The notes below the pieces were generated by a model. It had not been told where the DNA came from. It was given only the letters and a program-made list of their open reading frames with translations, and did no database searches. A stretch of 64,000 bases of DNA, from the NCBI RefSeq assembly GCF_036632915.2, contig NZ_CP155552.1, positions 1 through 64,000 on the forward strand, in the 5' to 3' direction. A program made the position numbers and the translations under genes. How positions within the stretch are numbered: the stretch's first letter is position 1; each line of letters starts with the position of its first letter. This document shows positions 51,342 to 60,456 of this stretch, in pieces. Source of the stretch: Faecalibacterium taiwanense (lineage in GTDB: Bacteria > Bacillota > Clostridia > Oscillospirales > Ruminococcaceae).

Positions 51342-52861
51342 TCATTCTACGGGCTTCATGCTTGCAGGGTCTTCCACGGTGGGTTCACCGCCGGCTTCGT
51401 CCGGCAGACGCTTCATGCCGCCGGGGTTCGGGGCCACGGTGGGCAGGGTGAACACAAACCGGCACCACTCGCCCTGCTGGCTCTCCACCCGGATCTGCCC
51501 GCCGGAAAGGTTCACCAGCACCTTGCAGATGTTCAGGCCAAGGCCAGCGCCCCGGGCGTGCAGGCCGCGGGAGCGGTCCTCCTTGTAGAACCGCTGGAAC
51601 ACGTAGGGCAGCGCTTCCGGGCTGATGCCCTGCCCGGAATTCCAGATGGAGATCTCGGCTTCCGGGCCAAGCTTTTCCACCCCGAAGCGGATGGTGCCGC
51701 CCGCAGGCGTAAACTTGATGGCGTTGTCCAGCAGGTTATACACCACCTGATGGATCAGGTCGGGGTCGGCGTAGACCAGCACCTTTTCGTCCATGGTCAG
51801 GCCGTCGATGTCGATCATGCCGTCGTTGATGCGCTGCTCTGCCGAGAGCGCCACGCCGGTGATGGTCTCCCAGATGTTGAACATCCGGGCATTCACCTGA
51901 TATTCGCCGCTTTCCAGCTTGGAAAGATCCAGCATGTTCTGGATGAGCCGTGCCAGACGGCCCGTTTCCTCACTGACCAGCTGCAGGTAGTGGTTCTGCA
52001 TATCCGGCGGGATGGTGCCGTCCAGAATGCCGTCCACAAAGCCCTTGATGGTGGTCATGGGGGTGCGCAGCTCGTGGGCGATGTTGCCCATGAACTGACC
52101 GCGGGAGTTGTCGTTCATCTGGATGTTGTCTGCCATGCGGTTGAAGGTGCGGGCAAGGTCGGCTGCCTCGCCTTCGCCTTCCACTCCTCCACACGGACGG
52201 AAAGATCACCGCCGCCAAAGCGCTGGGCGGCATCCGTCACCTTCTGCAGCGGGTCGGTGAGCTGGCGCATCAGGATCTTGGTCAGGATGCTGGCACACAG
52301 CAGCATCACACAGGCCGACAGCAAAAAGTTGGACCAGAACTGCTGCTTGAACTGGGTCAGCTGCTCACCGGAAGAGCACAGGAACAGGTAGCCGCTGGGC
52401 TGGCCGTTCTCATTGCGCATTTCGCTGACCGTGATGTAGCTTTTCCCGTCCAGCATGCCGCCCAGCGTGCCGAACACATGGTAGTAGTCCGCACCGGAAG
52501 CGTCGATCTTCTCCATCATTTCTTCCGGCACGGTCAGGCTCTCCAGCTTGTCCGGGCTGGAGGCGATCATCACCCGGCCGTCGTTGTCGGTAAAGAACAG
52601 ATAGGCCTCTGCGCTCTCGCCGATGATCTCCAGCTTGGTGCTCAGTGCGTCCAGCTCATCGCCTTCCGGCAGCTCCGCCTGCTGGACCAGATACTGGGCC
52701 GTGCGCTGGGTGACGCCCACCACCTGATCCAGTGTTTCGTAGCGGTCCTTGGCAAAGTAGTTCTTGAACAGCACCCACTCCGAAGCGCCCATCAGCACGA
52801 TGCCCAGCACCATCAGGGTGGACACCAGCGAGAAGAACGCCACCGAGATACTTTTGCGCAT
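51342..52861 (-). pseudogene. Sensor histidine kinase, frameshifted in HAMP domain
   Basis: The N-terminal piece (52861 down to about 52,180) has a membrane span, an extracytoplasmic sensor region, a second span and the start of HAMP (GGGDLSVRVEE). The frame then breaks; the continuation EGEGEAADLARTFNRMADNI, the H box IAHELRTPMTTIKGFVDGIL and the ATPase motifs are in another frame. One extra G within GAGGAGTGG would join them into a 506-residue kinase. Loss would silence the system, but it may be a sequencing error. It is translationally coupled to the response regulator (TAATG). Confidence 0.85.
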
Positions 52862-53559
52862 TACTGACGCACCTCGAACTTATAGCCCACGCCCCATACG
52901 GTCTTCAGCTCCCATTTGTCGGAAGCACCGGCCAGCTTCTCGCGCAGGCGCTTGACATGCACATCAATGGTGCGGCTGTCGCCGTAATACTCAAAGCCCC
53001 ACACCTCGTCCAGCAGCTGGTCGCGGGTGTAGACGCGGTTCGGGTGGGAGGCCAGACAGTTCAGCAGTTCCAGCTCCTTGGGGGGAGCCTCCACCACCTT
53101 GCCCTTGACCCGCAGCTCATAGCTGTTCATGTCCAGACGCAGGTTGTCGAATTCGATCACGCCCTCGGTGCTCTCGGCAGCAGCCGTGGTGGTCTGGCAG
53201 CGGCGCAGCACCGCCTTGATGCGGGCCACCACTTCCTTGGCATCAAAGGGCTTTACCATGTAATCGTCTGCACCCAGCTCCAAGCCCAGCACCTTATCAA
53301 AGGTCTCGCCCTTGGCCGTGAGCATCATCACCGGGGTGTTGCCCGCCTTGCGGATGCGGCGGCACACTTCCAGACCGTCCATCTTGGGCATCATCACGTC
53401 CAGCAGCACCATATCGGGCTTGACCTGATTGAACTTTTCCAGACCTTCTTCGCCATCGTTTGCCACCGTGACCTGATAGCCCTCCTTGGTCAGGTACAGC
53501 CGCAGCAGCTCGCAGATATTGGTATCGTCGTCCACAACGAGGATCTTTTCGTTGGCCAT
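52861..53559 (-). CDS. OmpR/PhoB-family response regulator
   Basis: This 232-residue regulator has a receiver domain (ILVVDDDTNI, phospho-acceptor Asp in MVLLDVMMPKMDGL, LTAKGET, VKPF) and a winged-helix output (VYTRDQLLDEVWGFEYYGDS RTIDVHVKRLREKL, two blocks). It resembles the PhoP/ResD group. The start at 53559 follows GGAGGAG; a longer frame was rejected. Its stop overlaps the kinase start. Confidence 0.95.
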   Translation of the reverse strand: MANEKILVVDDDTNICELLRLYLTKEGYQVTVANDGEEGLEKFNQVKPDMVLLDVMMPKMDGLEVCRRIRKAGNTPVMMLTAKGETFDKVLGLELGADDYMVKPFDAKEVVARIKAVLRRCQTTTAAAESTEGVIEFDNLRLDMNSYELRVKGKVVEAPPKELELLNCLASHPNRVYTRDQLLDEVWGFEYYGDSRTIDVHVKRLREKLAGASDKWELKTVWGVGYKFEVRQ

Positions 53560-53693
53560 AATGATCTCCTCCCATTTTATCGGATGCCCGCCGGGCGGGC
53601 AGAGCAGCAAAGTATTCCACTTCTTATTATACGGAAGAGTTATGACAAAATAAAGAAGGATTTGTATGATTTTTTCACAATTCCGGCCCGGCC

Positions 53694-54974
53694 TTACTCG
53701 ATCATCAGCCGGATGATCTCCTCATTGGTCTCCTTCATGCCGTCCTTGCCCAGACGGCCGATGCCCTTGATGGTGGTCTCGATGTCCTTCATCACGATGC
53801 CGTCGCCGCCCTTGAACTCCTGATGGCACTTGTACATGTTGTAGCCAAGCAAGGCCGCATCCACCGAGGATGCGATCTTTGCCGCGCAGGAGGCCTTTGC
53901 GCCGTCGCACACGATGCCGGACACGATGGCCAGCGCATTGACCACCGTGTGGATGGCGGCCTGATAGCCGTCGCCGCACAGATATACGATGCCCGCGCCA
54001 GCGCCCGCACCGGCGCTGACTGCGCCGCAGTAGGCGGACAGGGTGCCGATGCCGGTCTTTTCGTGGATGGCCACCAGATTGGAAATGATGAGGGCACGGT
54101 AAAGCTTTTCCTTGCCGCTGTGCAGCTCCTTGGCATATTCAATGAGCGGCACCGAGCAGGTGATGCCCTGATTGCCGCTGCCGGAGTTGATGATGACCGG
54201 CAGCTCACAGCCGTTCATGCGGGCATCCGAACCGGCGGCCGCCTTGGCCTTGGCCCGGATAGACACATCGTTGCCGTAGGTAGAAAGCAGTACCTGGCCG
54301 ATGTTCGCGCCATAGTCGCCCAGAAGGCCCTCCTCTGCAATGGCGTTGTTATAGCGGATCTGGCGTTCCAGCAGGTCCGCCACATCCTGCAGGTCGGCCG
54401 TCTCGGCAAAGTCCCAGATGTCCTTCATGTTCAGCAGGCTGCGGTCGGCCCGGCTGTCCCGCCGAGCCTCCTCGTTCAGCAGCGGCTTTTCGTAGAGCAC
54501 CCGGCCATTCTTTTCGATCAGGCAGATGTTGGTGTGAAAATCCGCAATGCGCACCTTTGCGTAGGAATCCCCGCTGCGCTCGGTAACGATGATATCGAAC
54601 ACATGCCCCTGCTCGATGTGCTGGATGGAAATGGGCACCGTCTGCAGATAGTCCCGGATGGCAGCCTTCTTGTCCTCGCTGACCTCGGAGATGACTTCCA
54701 GCTCTCTGTCTGCCGAACCGGCAATGATGCCCGCTGCCACAGCGGCTTCCATGCCTTTCAGGTGGCCGGTGTTGGGCACGATGACGCTCTTCACATTCTT
54801 AATAATGCTGCCGCTCACCTGCAGCTGCACGCTCTCGGGCAGTGCGCCCAGCACCTCGCGTGCCCGGGCCGCAGCATAAGCCAGTGCAATGGGCTCTGTG
54901 CAGCCCATTGCCGGGATGAGCTCCTCTTTTAATATTTCCACATACGCCTGATAGCGCGGATCACTGCATTCCAT
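53694..54974 (-). CDS. cyuA: L-cysteine desulfidase family (CyuA/UPF0597)
   Basis: This 426-residue enzyme probably cleaves cysteine to pyruvate, ammonia and sulfide with a [4Fe-4S] cluster. Cys25 lies in AMGCTEPIALAYAAARAREV. Further Cys are in AYCGAVSAGAGAGAGIVYLC and IVCDGAKASCAAKIASSVDA, the expected ligands. It has no PLP domain. Some members are called serine dehydratase-like, so serine is a possible alternative substrate. It lies upstream of the two-component system and divergent from the aminopeptidase. Confidence 0.9.
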   Translation of the reverse strand: MECSDPRYQAYVEILKEELIPAMGCTEPIALAYAAARAREVLGALPESVQLQVSGSIIKNVKSVIVPNTGHLKGMEAAVAAGIIAGSADRELEVISEVSEDKKAAIRDYLQTVPISIQHIEQGHVFDIIVTERSGDSYAKVRIADFHTNICLIEKNGRVLYEKPLLNEEARRDSRADRSLLNMKDIWDFAETADLQDVADLLERQIRYNNAIAEEGLLGDYGANIGQVLLSTYGNDVSIRAKAKAAAGSDARMNGCELPVIINSGSGNQGITCSVPLIEYAKELHSGKEKLYRALIISNLVAIHEKTGIGTLSAYCGAVSAGAGAGAGIVYLCGDGYQAAIHTVVNALAIVSGIVCDGAKASCAAKIASSVDAALLGYNMYKCHQEFKGGDGIVMKDIETTIKGIGRLGKDGMKETNEEIIRLMIE

Positions 54975-55149
54975 GACGGGTCCCTGCCTTTCCTGTCGAT
55001 TCGATATTTACCAACAGGAATAGTATACTATAGAACCCGCGCAATGTAAAACAAATTCTTCCCCGCCCGCAGGGCCGGCTATTGCAAAGCGCAAACCGCA
55101 GAAGTAGAATAGGAGCATCCAAACCGATAAATCCATGGAGGGACTCCCA

Positions 55150-56466
55150 ATGATCGAAAAAGAAGTACAGGAGCTGCTGTCCTTCATTGACGGCAATCCT
55201 ACCGCATACCACACCACTGCATCCGTCCGGAACATCCTGCTGAAGGAGGGCTTTTCCGAGCTGCTGGAGAGCCGCCGGTGGCAGCTGGAACCCGGCAGGA
55301 GCTATTTTGTCTGCCGCAACGGCTCCAGCATCCTTGCATTCCGCATGGGAGAACAGCTGGAAAACTACAGCTTCAACGTGGCCGCTGCCCACACGGATTC
55401 CCCCTGCTTCCGCATCAAGGAAAACGCCGAGATCCACATGGGCCGGAAGTACACCAAGCTGAACACCGAGGGCTACGGCGGCATGATCTGCTCCACATGG
55501 ATGGACAGGCCGCTGTCGGTGGCAGGCCGCGTGCTGATAAAGGAGAACGATGCCATCACCTCCCGCCTGCTCACGCTGGACCGCGACCTGCTGATGATCC
55601 CCAGCGTGGCCATCCATATGAACCGCGAGGTCAACGACAAGGCTTCCTACAACAAGCAGGTGGATATGCTTCCCCTGCTGGGCGGTGCCGCCGAGGAAGG
55701 CGTGCTGAAAAAGCTGGTCGCCGCTGAGCTGCAGGTGGCAGAAGAGCAGATCCTTGGCAGCGACCTGTTCCTCTGCATCCGCGAAAAGGCCGCCGTCTGG
55801 GGCTGCAATGAGGAGTTCATCTCCTCCGGCCGTCTGGATGACCAGCAGTGCGTGTTCGGCATCCTGAAGGGTTTTCTGAACGCGCACTGCGCCCGCTCCA
55901 TCAACGTTGCCGCCTTCTTCGACAACGAAGAAGTGGGTTCCGGCACCAAGCAGGGCGCGGCTTCCACCTTCCTGTACGACGTTCTGCACCGCATCGCGCA
56001 GAACGTCCGCTCCGGCGATGAGGACTTCCACCGTGCGGTGGCCTCCAGCTTCATGTTCAGCGCCGACAACGCCCACGCCGTGCACCCCAACCACCCGGAA
56101 TACACCGATGTGAACAACTGCACCTACATGAACGAGGGCGTTGTGGTCAAGGTGCACGCCGGCCAGAAGTATACCAGCGACGGCATGAGCATAGCCGTTG
56201 CCAAAGAGCTTGCCGCCCGCGCCGGTGTCCCGCTGCAGTATTTTGCCAACCGTTCCGATAAAGTCGGCGGCAGCACTCTGGGCAACCTCGCCATGGCACA
56301 GGTATCCATGAACTGCGTGGACATCGGCCTGCCGCAGCTGGCCATGCACTCCTGCTACGAGACCGCCGGTGCCCGGGACATCATTTCTCTCATCCGGCTG
56401 ATGGAGGAATTCTACGCCAGCCATTTTGAGGAGACCGCGTCCGGCACCCTTGCCATCTGCAAGTAA
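55150..56466 (+). CDS. apeB: M18-family aminopeptidase
   Basis: This 438-residue zinc aminopeptidase has AAAHTDSPCFRIKENAE (metal His), AFFDNEEVGSGTKQGAASTF (metal and catalytic Glu), SFMFSADNAHAVHPNHPEYT and the C-terminal MHSCYETAGARD (metal His). It releases N-terminal residues from peptides and fits with the opp importer as part of peptide use. The start at 55150 follows GGAGGG; an ATG 15 bases earlier overlaps that site. Confidence 0.95.
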   Translation: MIEKEVQELLSFIDGNPTAYHTTASVRNILLKEGFSELLESRRWQLEPGRSYFVCRNGSSILAFRMGEQLENYSFNVAAAHTDSPCFRIKENAEIHMGRKYTKLNTEGYGGMICSTWMDRPLSVAGRVLIKENDAITSRLLTLDRDLLMIPSVAIHMNREVNDKASYNKQVDMLPLLGGAAEEGVLKKLVAAELQVAEEQILGSDLFLCIREKAAVWGCNEEFISSGRLDDQQCVFGILKGFLNAHCARSINVAAFFDNEEVGSGTKQGAASTFLYDVLHRIAQNVRSGDEDFHRAVASSFMFSADNAHAVHPNHPEYTDVNNCTYMNEGVVVKVHAGQKYTSDGMSIAVAKELAARAGVPLQYFANRSDKVGGSTLGNLAMAQVSMNCVDIGLPQLAMHSCYETAGARDIISLIRLMEEFYASHFEETASGTLAICK

Positions 56467-56495
56467 GACCCGTACAACCTGAATCATAAGGACTG

Positions 56496-56527
56496 CCCGT
56501 GGAAAAGCAGCACTGCTTTTCCACGGG
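56496..56527 (+). terminator. Terminator of the aminopeptidase gene
   Basis: Perfect 15-bp arms: CCCGTGGAAAAGCAG (56496-56510) and its complement (56513-56527), then GCGGCTTTTCG. Confidence 0.85.
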
Positions 56528-56555
56528 CGGCTTTTCGTTTCCACTTAAGTGAGTA

Positions 56556-56584
56556 TTGAGAAAAAACGTCCATTGTGCTACAAT
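56556..56584 (+). promoter_or_regulatory. Promoter of ychF
   Basis: TTGAGA (56556-56561), 17-base spacer, TACAAT (56579-56584). Confidence 0.65.
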
Positions 56585-56647
56585 TATCCTGTTATAATAT
56601 CGCTTTTTACCGCAGCGTAAAATCTTTTTCGCAAGGAGTATAATAAA

Positions 56648-57781
56648 ATGAAATTAGGTATCGTCGGCCTGCCGAACGTCGGCAAGTCCACTCTGTTCAA
56701 TGCCATCACCTCCACCAAGAACGCAGAAGCCGCAAACTATCCCTTCTGCACCATCGAGCCGAACAGCGGCATCGTAGCCGTGCCGGACAAGCGTCTGGAC
56801 AAGCTGGCCGAGATCTGGCAGACCAACAAAAAGACCCCTGCCATCGTGGAGTTCGTGGATATCGCGGGCCTTGTAAAGGGTGCCAGCCAGGGTGCAGGCC
56901 TTGGCAACAAGTTCCTGGGCCACATCCGCGAGTGCGACGCCATTGTGCATGTGGTGCGCTGCTTTGACGATGACAACATCATCCATGTGGTGGAGGATGT
57001 TTCCAAGGCTGAGGCCGTGGACCCCATTGCCGACATCGACGCCATCGACTACGAGCTGATCCTGTCCGACCTTGAGGTGGTGCAGAACCGCGCAGGCCGC
57101 ATGGCAAAGGCTGCCAAGAGCGGCAACAACAAGGGTGCTGCCGCCGAAGCCGCATGGCTGCAGCAGCTGGCCGACCACCTGAGCGCCGGCAAGCCTGCCC
57201 GCAGCTTCGATTTTGACGAGGGCGATGCCGAGCAGCAAGCTGTTCTGCATGAAATGGGCCTGCTGAGCGCAAAGCCGGTGCTGTACGCCTGCAATGTGGG
57301 CGAGGACGACCTGATGGAGGGCATCGAAAACAACAAGTATGTCCCGCTGGTGGCCGCACGCGCCAAGGAAGAGGGCGCACGCTACATTCCCATCTGCGCC
57401 AAAACCGAGGAGGATATCGCCGACTACTCTCCCGAGGAAAAGAAGGCTTTTCTGGCTGAAATGGGCATTGAAGCCAGTGGTCTGGACAACCTCATCACTG
57501 CCAGCTATGATCTGCTGGGCCTGATCTCCTTCCTGACCGACGGCAAGAAGGAGTGCCGCGCATGGACCATCCGCAAGGGCACCAAGGCACCGCAGGCTGC
57601 CGGCAAGATCCACAGCGATTTCGAGCGCGGCTTCATCCGTGCCAGCGTCATTGGCTACAGCGATCTGGAAGCCAACAACTTCGATTACGCCGCCGTCAAG
57701 GCCAAGGGTCTGCAGCGCACCGAGGGCAAGGAGTACGTTGTCAACGACGGCGATGTGATCGAGTTCCTGTTCAATGTTTAA
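56648..57781 (+). CDS. ychF: Redox-regulated ATPase/GTPase YchF
   Basis: This 377-residue Obg-like ATPase has G1 GLPNVGKSTLF, switch YPFCTIEPN, G3 DIAGLVKGASQGAGLGNKFL and the C-terminal TGS domain (FLTDGKKECRAWTIRKGTKA, then AAGKIHSDFERGFIRASVIG). YchF binds ribosomes and prefers ATP. The start follows AAGGAG. A palindromic repeat begins six bases after the stop. Confidence 0.97.
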   Translation: MKLGIVGLPNVGKSTLFNAITSTKNAEAANYPFCTIEPNSGIVAVPDKRLDKLAEIWQTNKKTPAIVEFVDIAGLVKGASQGAGLGNKFLGHIRECDAIVHVVRCFDDDNIIHVVEDVSKAEAVDPIADIDAIDYELILSDLEVVQNRAGRMAKAAKSGNNKGAAAEAAWLQQLADHLSAGKPARSFDFDEGDAEQQAVLHEMGLLSAKPVLYACNVGEDDLMEGIENNKYVPLVAARAKEEGARYIPICAKTEEDIADYSPEEKKAFLAEMGIEASGLDNLITASYDLLGLISFLTDGKKECRAWTIRKGTKAPQAAGKIHSDFERGFIRASVIGYSDLEANNFDYAAVKAKGLQRTEGKEYVVNDGDVIEFLFNV

Positions 57782-57786
57782 AGGGA

Positions 57787-57967
57787 AACCCTCTCAGTCA
57801 AAACCCGACGGTTTTGACAGATTCCCCCTTTTGTCGCTGCGTGACATCTTCCCCCGGCCGGGGGAAGTCTTTCCTCTCAGGGGGAGCTCGATTGCAGCGA
57901 ACCGGAAGAGCCATAAAAGCTCTCCCTTTGGGAGAGCTGGCATCGCGCAGCGATGACTGAGAGGGTT
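57787..57967. repeat. Palindromic repeat, copy 2 (longer)
   Basis: AACCCTCTCAG (57787-57797) and CTGAGAGGGTT (57957-57967). Inside are GTCAAAACC/GGTTTTGAC and CCCCCGGCC/GGCCGGGGG hairpins and a GAGAGCTGG module. At 181 bp it appears to be two modules joined. Confidence 0.8.
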
Positions 57968-58005
57968 CGTTCCCCAGCCTTCCTGAATTAAAAAGAGTCA
58001 TTCCC

Positions 58006-58047
58006 CTGAATATGGCCAGAGCGCACGCGTCGGCCATTTAAAATCGT
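58006..58047 (+). promoter_or_regulatory. Conserved 40-bp motif upstream of mtnN
   Basis: CTGAATATGGCCAGAGC ... GGCCATTTAAAATCGT; stem ATGGCC/GGCCAT. Related copies at 62129-62169 (reversed) and 62456-62495. It lies directly before the mtnN ribosome site. Confidence 0.5.
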
Positions 58048-58061
58048 AAAAGAGGTTTCCT

Positions 58062-58745
58062 ATGATTTTCGGTATTATGGGCGCAATGCCCGATGAAGTC
58101 GATCAGCTGTGTGCAAAGCTGGAAAACGTCACCGTGGAGCCCTACGGCGGCGTGGATTACCACAAGGGCACGCTGGCCGACAGACAGGTGGTGGTGTGCT
58201 GTGCCGGCATGGGCAAGGCCAATGCCGCCGCCACCACGCAGGTGCTCATCACAAAATTCGGCGCGGAGAAGATCATCTTTTCCGGCATCGCAGGCAATAT
58301 GACCTCGAAGATCGGCATTGGTGATGTGGTCATCGGCAAGACCGTGCTGTACCACGACGCACAGCTGGACATGATCTGCCAGAACCCGCCGTTCCTCAAG
58401 GAATACACCGGCGACCCGGAGCTGATCGCTGCCGCCGAAAAAGCCTGCGCCGAAGCGGGTGTGAAGGCTCTGGTGGGCAAGATCGCCACCGGCGACCTGT
58501 TTGTGGGCGACAGTGAAACCAAGGCTGCCATTGAAGCCAAATGCGCCCCCGACTGCGTGGAGATGGAGGGTGCCGCTGTGAGCCAGATCGCCGCCAAGAA
58601 CGGTGTGCCCTGCGTCATCCTGCGCGCCATGAGCGACAACGCTGACGAGGACGGCCACGAGGTGCTGGTGGTGAAAAAGTTCAGCATTGCTGAATATGTA
58701 GCCACCGCCACCAAGATCGTGGCAGCAATGGTGGAAGCACTGTAA
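58062..58745 (+). CDS. mtnN: 5'-methylthioadenosine/S-adenosylhomocysteine nucleosidase
   Basis: This 227-residue enzyme cleaves methylthioadenosine and S-adenosylhomocysteine, supporting methionine recycling and the methyltransferases. MIFGIMGAMPDEVDQL, CAGMGKANAAATTQVLI, FSGIAGNMTSKIGIGDVVIG and CVEMEGAAVSQIA (purine-binding Glu) with AMSDNADE (catalytic Asp) are typical. It is flanked by palindromic repeats on both sides. Confidence 0.96.
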   Translation: MIFGIMGAMPDEVDQLCAKLENVTVEPYGGVDYHKGTLADRQVVVCCAGMGKANAAATTQVLITKFGAEKIIFSGIAGNMTSKIGIGDVVIGKTVLYHDAQLDMICQNPPFLKEYTGDPELIAAAEKACAEAGVKALVGKIATGDLFVGDSETKAAIEAKCAPDCVEMEGAAVSQIAAKNGVPCVILRAMSDNADEDGHEVLVVKKFSIAEYVATATKIVAAMVEAL

Positions 58746-58749
58746 AAAG

Positions 58750-58883
58750 AACCCTCTCAGTCAATGCTTCGCATTGCCAGCTCCCCCGAAAGGGGGAGCT
58801 TTTGACATTCCGGAAACGTTTTCCGTTTTGCCAATGGCTCGCCCTTCGGGAGAGCTGGCGAACAAAGTGAGCCTGAGAGGGTT
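58750..58883. repeat. Palindromic repeat, copy 3
   Basis: AACCCTCTCAG (58750-58760) and CTGAGAGGGTT (58873-58883) with inner GCCAGCTCCCCC and GAGAGCTGGC blocks. It begins five bases after the mtnN stop. Confidence 0.85.
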
Positions 58884-58888
58884 TTCTT

Positions 58889-59329
58889 TTACAAGAACTG
58901 TTCCAGCCTTACCCGGCTATCCTCCTGAAACTCCTGCAGTCTTTGGGCAAGGCGCTTTGCGCCGGGCGCGGCATTGGGGTAATCCTTCTGGGCCTTTACG
59001 CAGTCCACCACCCCCATGCCGCTGCCCTGTGTGAGCATCTCGGCCAGATTGCGGGTGGACTTGTCCGTGAGGGTCTTCATACTGATGCCCATTTTCGTGT
59101 TCAGCTTTGCCATGGCGCTCTGCCCCTGCGCGGTGCCGCCGCAGGCCTCGATGGCGGTGTGCGCTTCCTGATTGAGCTGGTGGTACACATTGCGCTGGCG
59201 CAGCAGCTCGGCCTTGAACTGCACATCGTCGGTCATCGGCACGATCTGTTCCAAGGTGTTCTTGCCCATCTCGGTATTCTGCACCACGGCTTCCAGCAGG
59301 TTCAGGTTGTCGTTTTTCTGGTTTTCCAT
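58889..59329 (-). CDS. Small helical protein, ferritin-like pattern
   Basis: This 146-residue protein begins MENQKNDNLNLLEAVVQNTE and continues VYHQLNQEAHTAIEACGGTA and KLNTKMGISMKTLTDKSTRN. Four amphipathic helices are likely, and a family with this pattern is common in Clostridia, but metal ligands are not certain. The start at 59329 follows GAAGGGGG. It is co-directional with the GGDEF gene, 59 bases downstream. Function is unknown. Confidence 0.65.
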   Translation of the reverse strand: MENQKNDNLNLLEAVVQNTEMGKNTLEQIVPMTDDVQFKAELLRQRNVYHQLNQEAHTAIEACGGTAQGQSAMAKLNTKMGISMKTLTDKSTRNLAEMLTQGSGMGVVDCVKAQKDYPNAAPGAKRLAQRLQEFQEDSRVRLEQFL

Positions 59330-59388
59330 ACAAAAAATCCCCCTTCTGGCCTTAGTCTGCGCCAAAAGGGGGATTTTATACACTGGTT

Positions 59389-60177
59389 TTATTCTGCACG
59401 CATCTGATCGCCGCCGGCGTTCTGTGCCTCCCGCAGGCGTGCATCGCACAGCTCGTACAGCGCCTGCCAGTTCTTTGCAGAGACATTCTCCAGCCCGGCT
59501 GCGCCGCAGCTCAGGGTAAAGGGTACCCGGCGCATCATGCCGGTGGTGGTGATGCATTCCCGGGGCATCTGCCGATACAGGTTCTGCATTTCCTCTGCCA
59601 GCTGCTTGCCGTCGGCATCCAGACAGCCCACCGCAAAGATGCTGCCGGTCAGGCGGCAGACCACGCGGGTCGCAGGGGTATCAAAGTTCTTTTTCCACTG
59701 GTTGCCCACAAAGCAGTGCAGTTGGTCCATCACAGGCTGGCCGTAGGTATCCCGCAGCTTCTGGCCGTTGTCGATGCTCACCAGTGCCACGGCCGCTTTG
59801 CGGCCCTGCGCTGCACACTGTTCCAGCTTTTGGGCAAACACCGTTTCCAGATAGCGGCGGTTGTACACGCCGGTAAGGAAATCGTGGCTCATATCCTCGC
59901 GGCACAGTTCCCGCTCCCGGGGTGTCATGCGCTCTTCCGGCAGCACATTGCCTGCCAGCGGTGCACTCATTTCCAGCTCCCAGCATTTGCCGTCCGCTTC
60001 CACTCTGCGGTGCAGCACACAGTCCACACGGCCATTGCGCAGCTCGTAGTCCACCCGCAGGCCATCGTCCTGCCAGCCGTCACAAAGCGGTGCTTCGGTC
60101 AGGGTCACTGCCTCAAATACGGCCTGCGCTGAGCGCGCAAGTTCCCGCAGATCCTGCTCGGTACATTCTTTCTTCAT
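59389..60177 (-). CDS. GGDEF-domain protein with degenerate active site
   Basis: This 262-residue protein has a GGDEF-type fold from about residue 95: SHDFLTGVYNRRYLETVF and VALVSIDNGQKLRDTYG are well kept. The active signature G-G-D-E-F is replaced by L-T-G-S-I-F (RLTGSIFAV, 175-183), which should abolish diguanylate cyclase activity. The N-terminal 90 residues carry no recognised sensor. It may act as a c-di-GMP effector or a regulatory relic. It ends upstream of the small helical gene. Confidence 0.8.
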   Translation of the reverse strand: MKKECTEQDLRELARSAQAVFEAVTLTEAPLCDGWQDDGLRVDYELRNGRVDCVLHRRVEADGKCWELEMSAPLAGNVLPEERMTPRERELCREDMSHDFLTGVYNRRYLETVFAQKLEQCAAQGRKAAVALVSIDNGQKLRDTYGQPVMDQLHCFVGNQWKKNFDTPATRVVCRLTGSIFAVGCLDADGKQLAEEMQNLYRQMPRECITTTGMMRRVPFTLSCGAAGLENVSAKNWQALYELCDARLREAQNAGGDQMRAE

Positions 60178-60456
60178 GTAATTTTCCCCATCATCTGCGC
60201 ACGCGGCGCTCCCGTATCCCGCGTGCAGTCACCTGTTCCCCATACGTTCAGGAACCATCTGCCGCATTATGCATCCCGCGCCCGCCCTGTTTCCGGAAAT
60301 GCCGGGAACGCATCAGGCAAAGAAAAATGGCATAATGCCGCTTTAGCAACATTATACCATTCAGCTTCCGATTTTACCAGCAAAACGCACAATTTTCTGC
60401 CGGAGTTTTTACATTTTCGTCAAATTGCCAAGCTCCCGCCGCTCTGTGCCTTCTGT

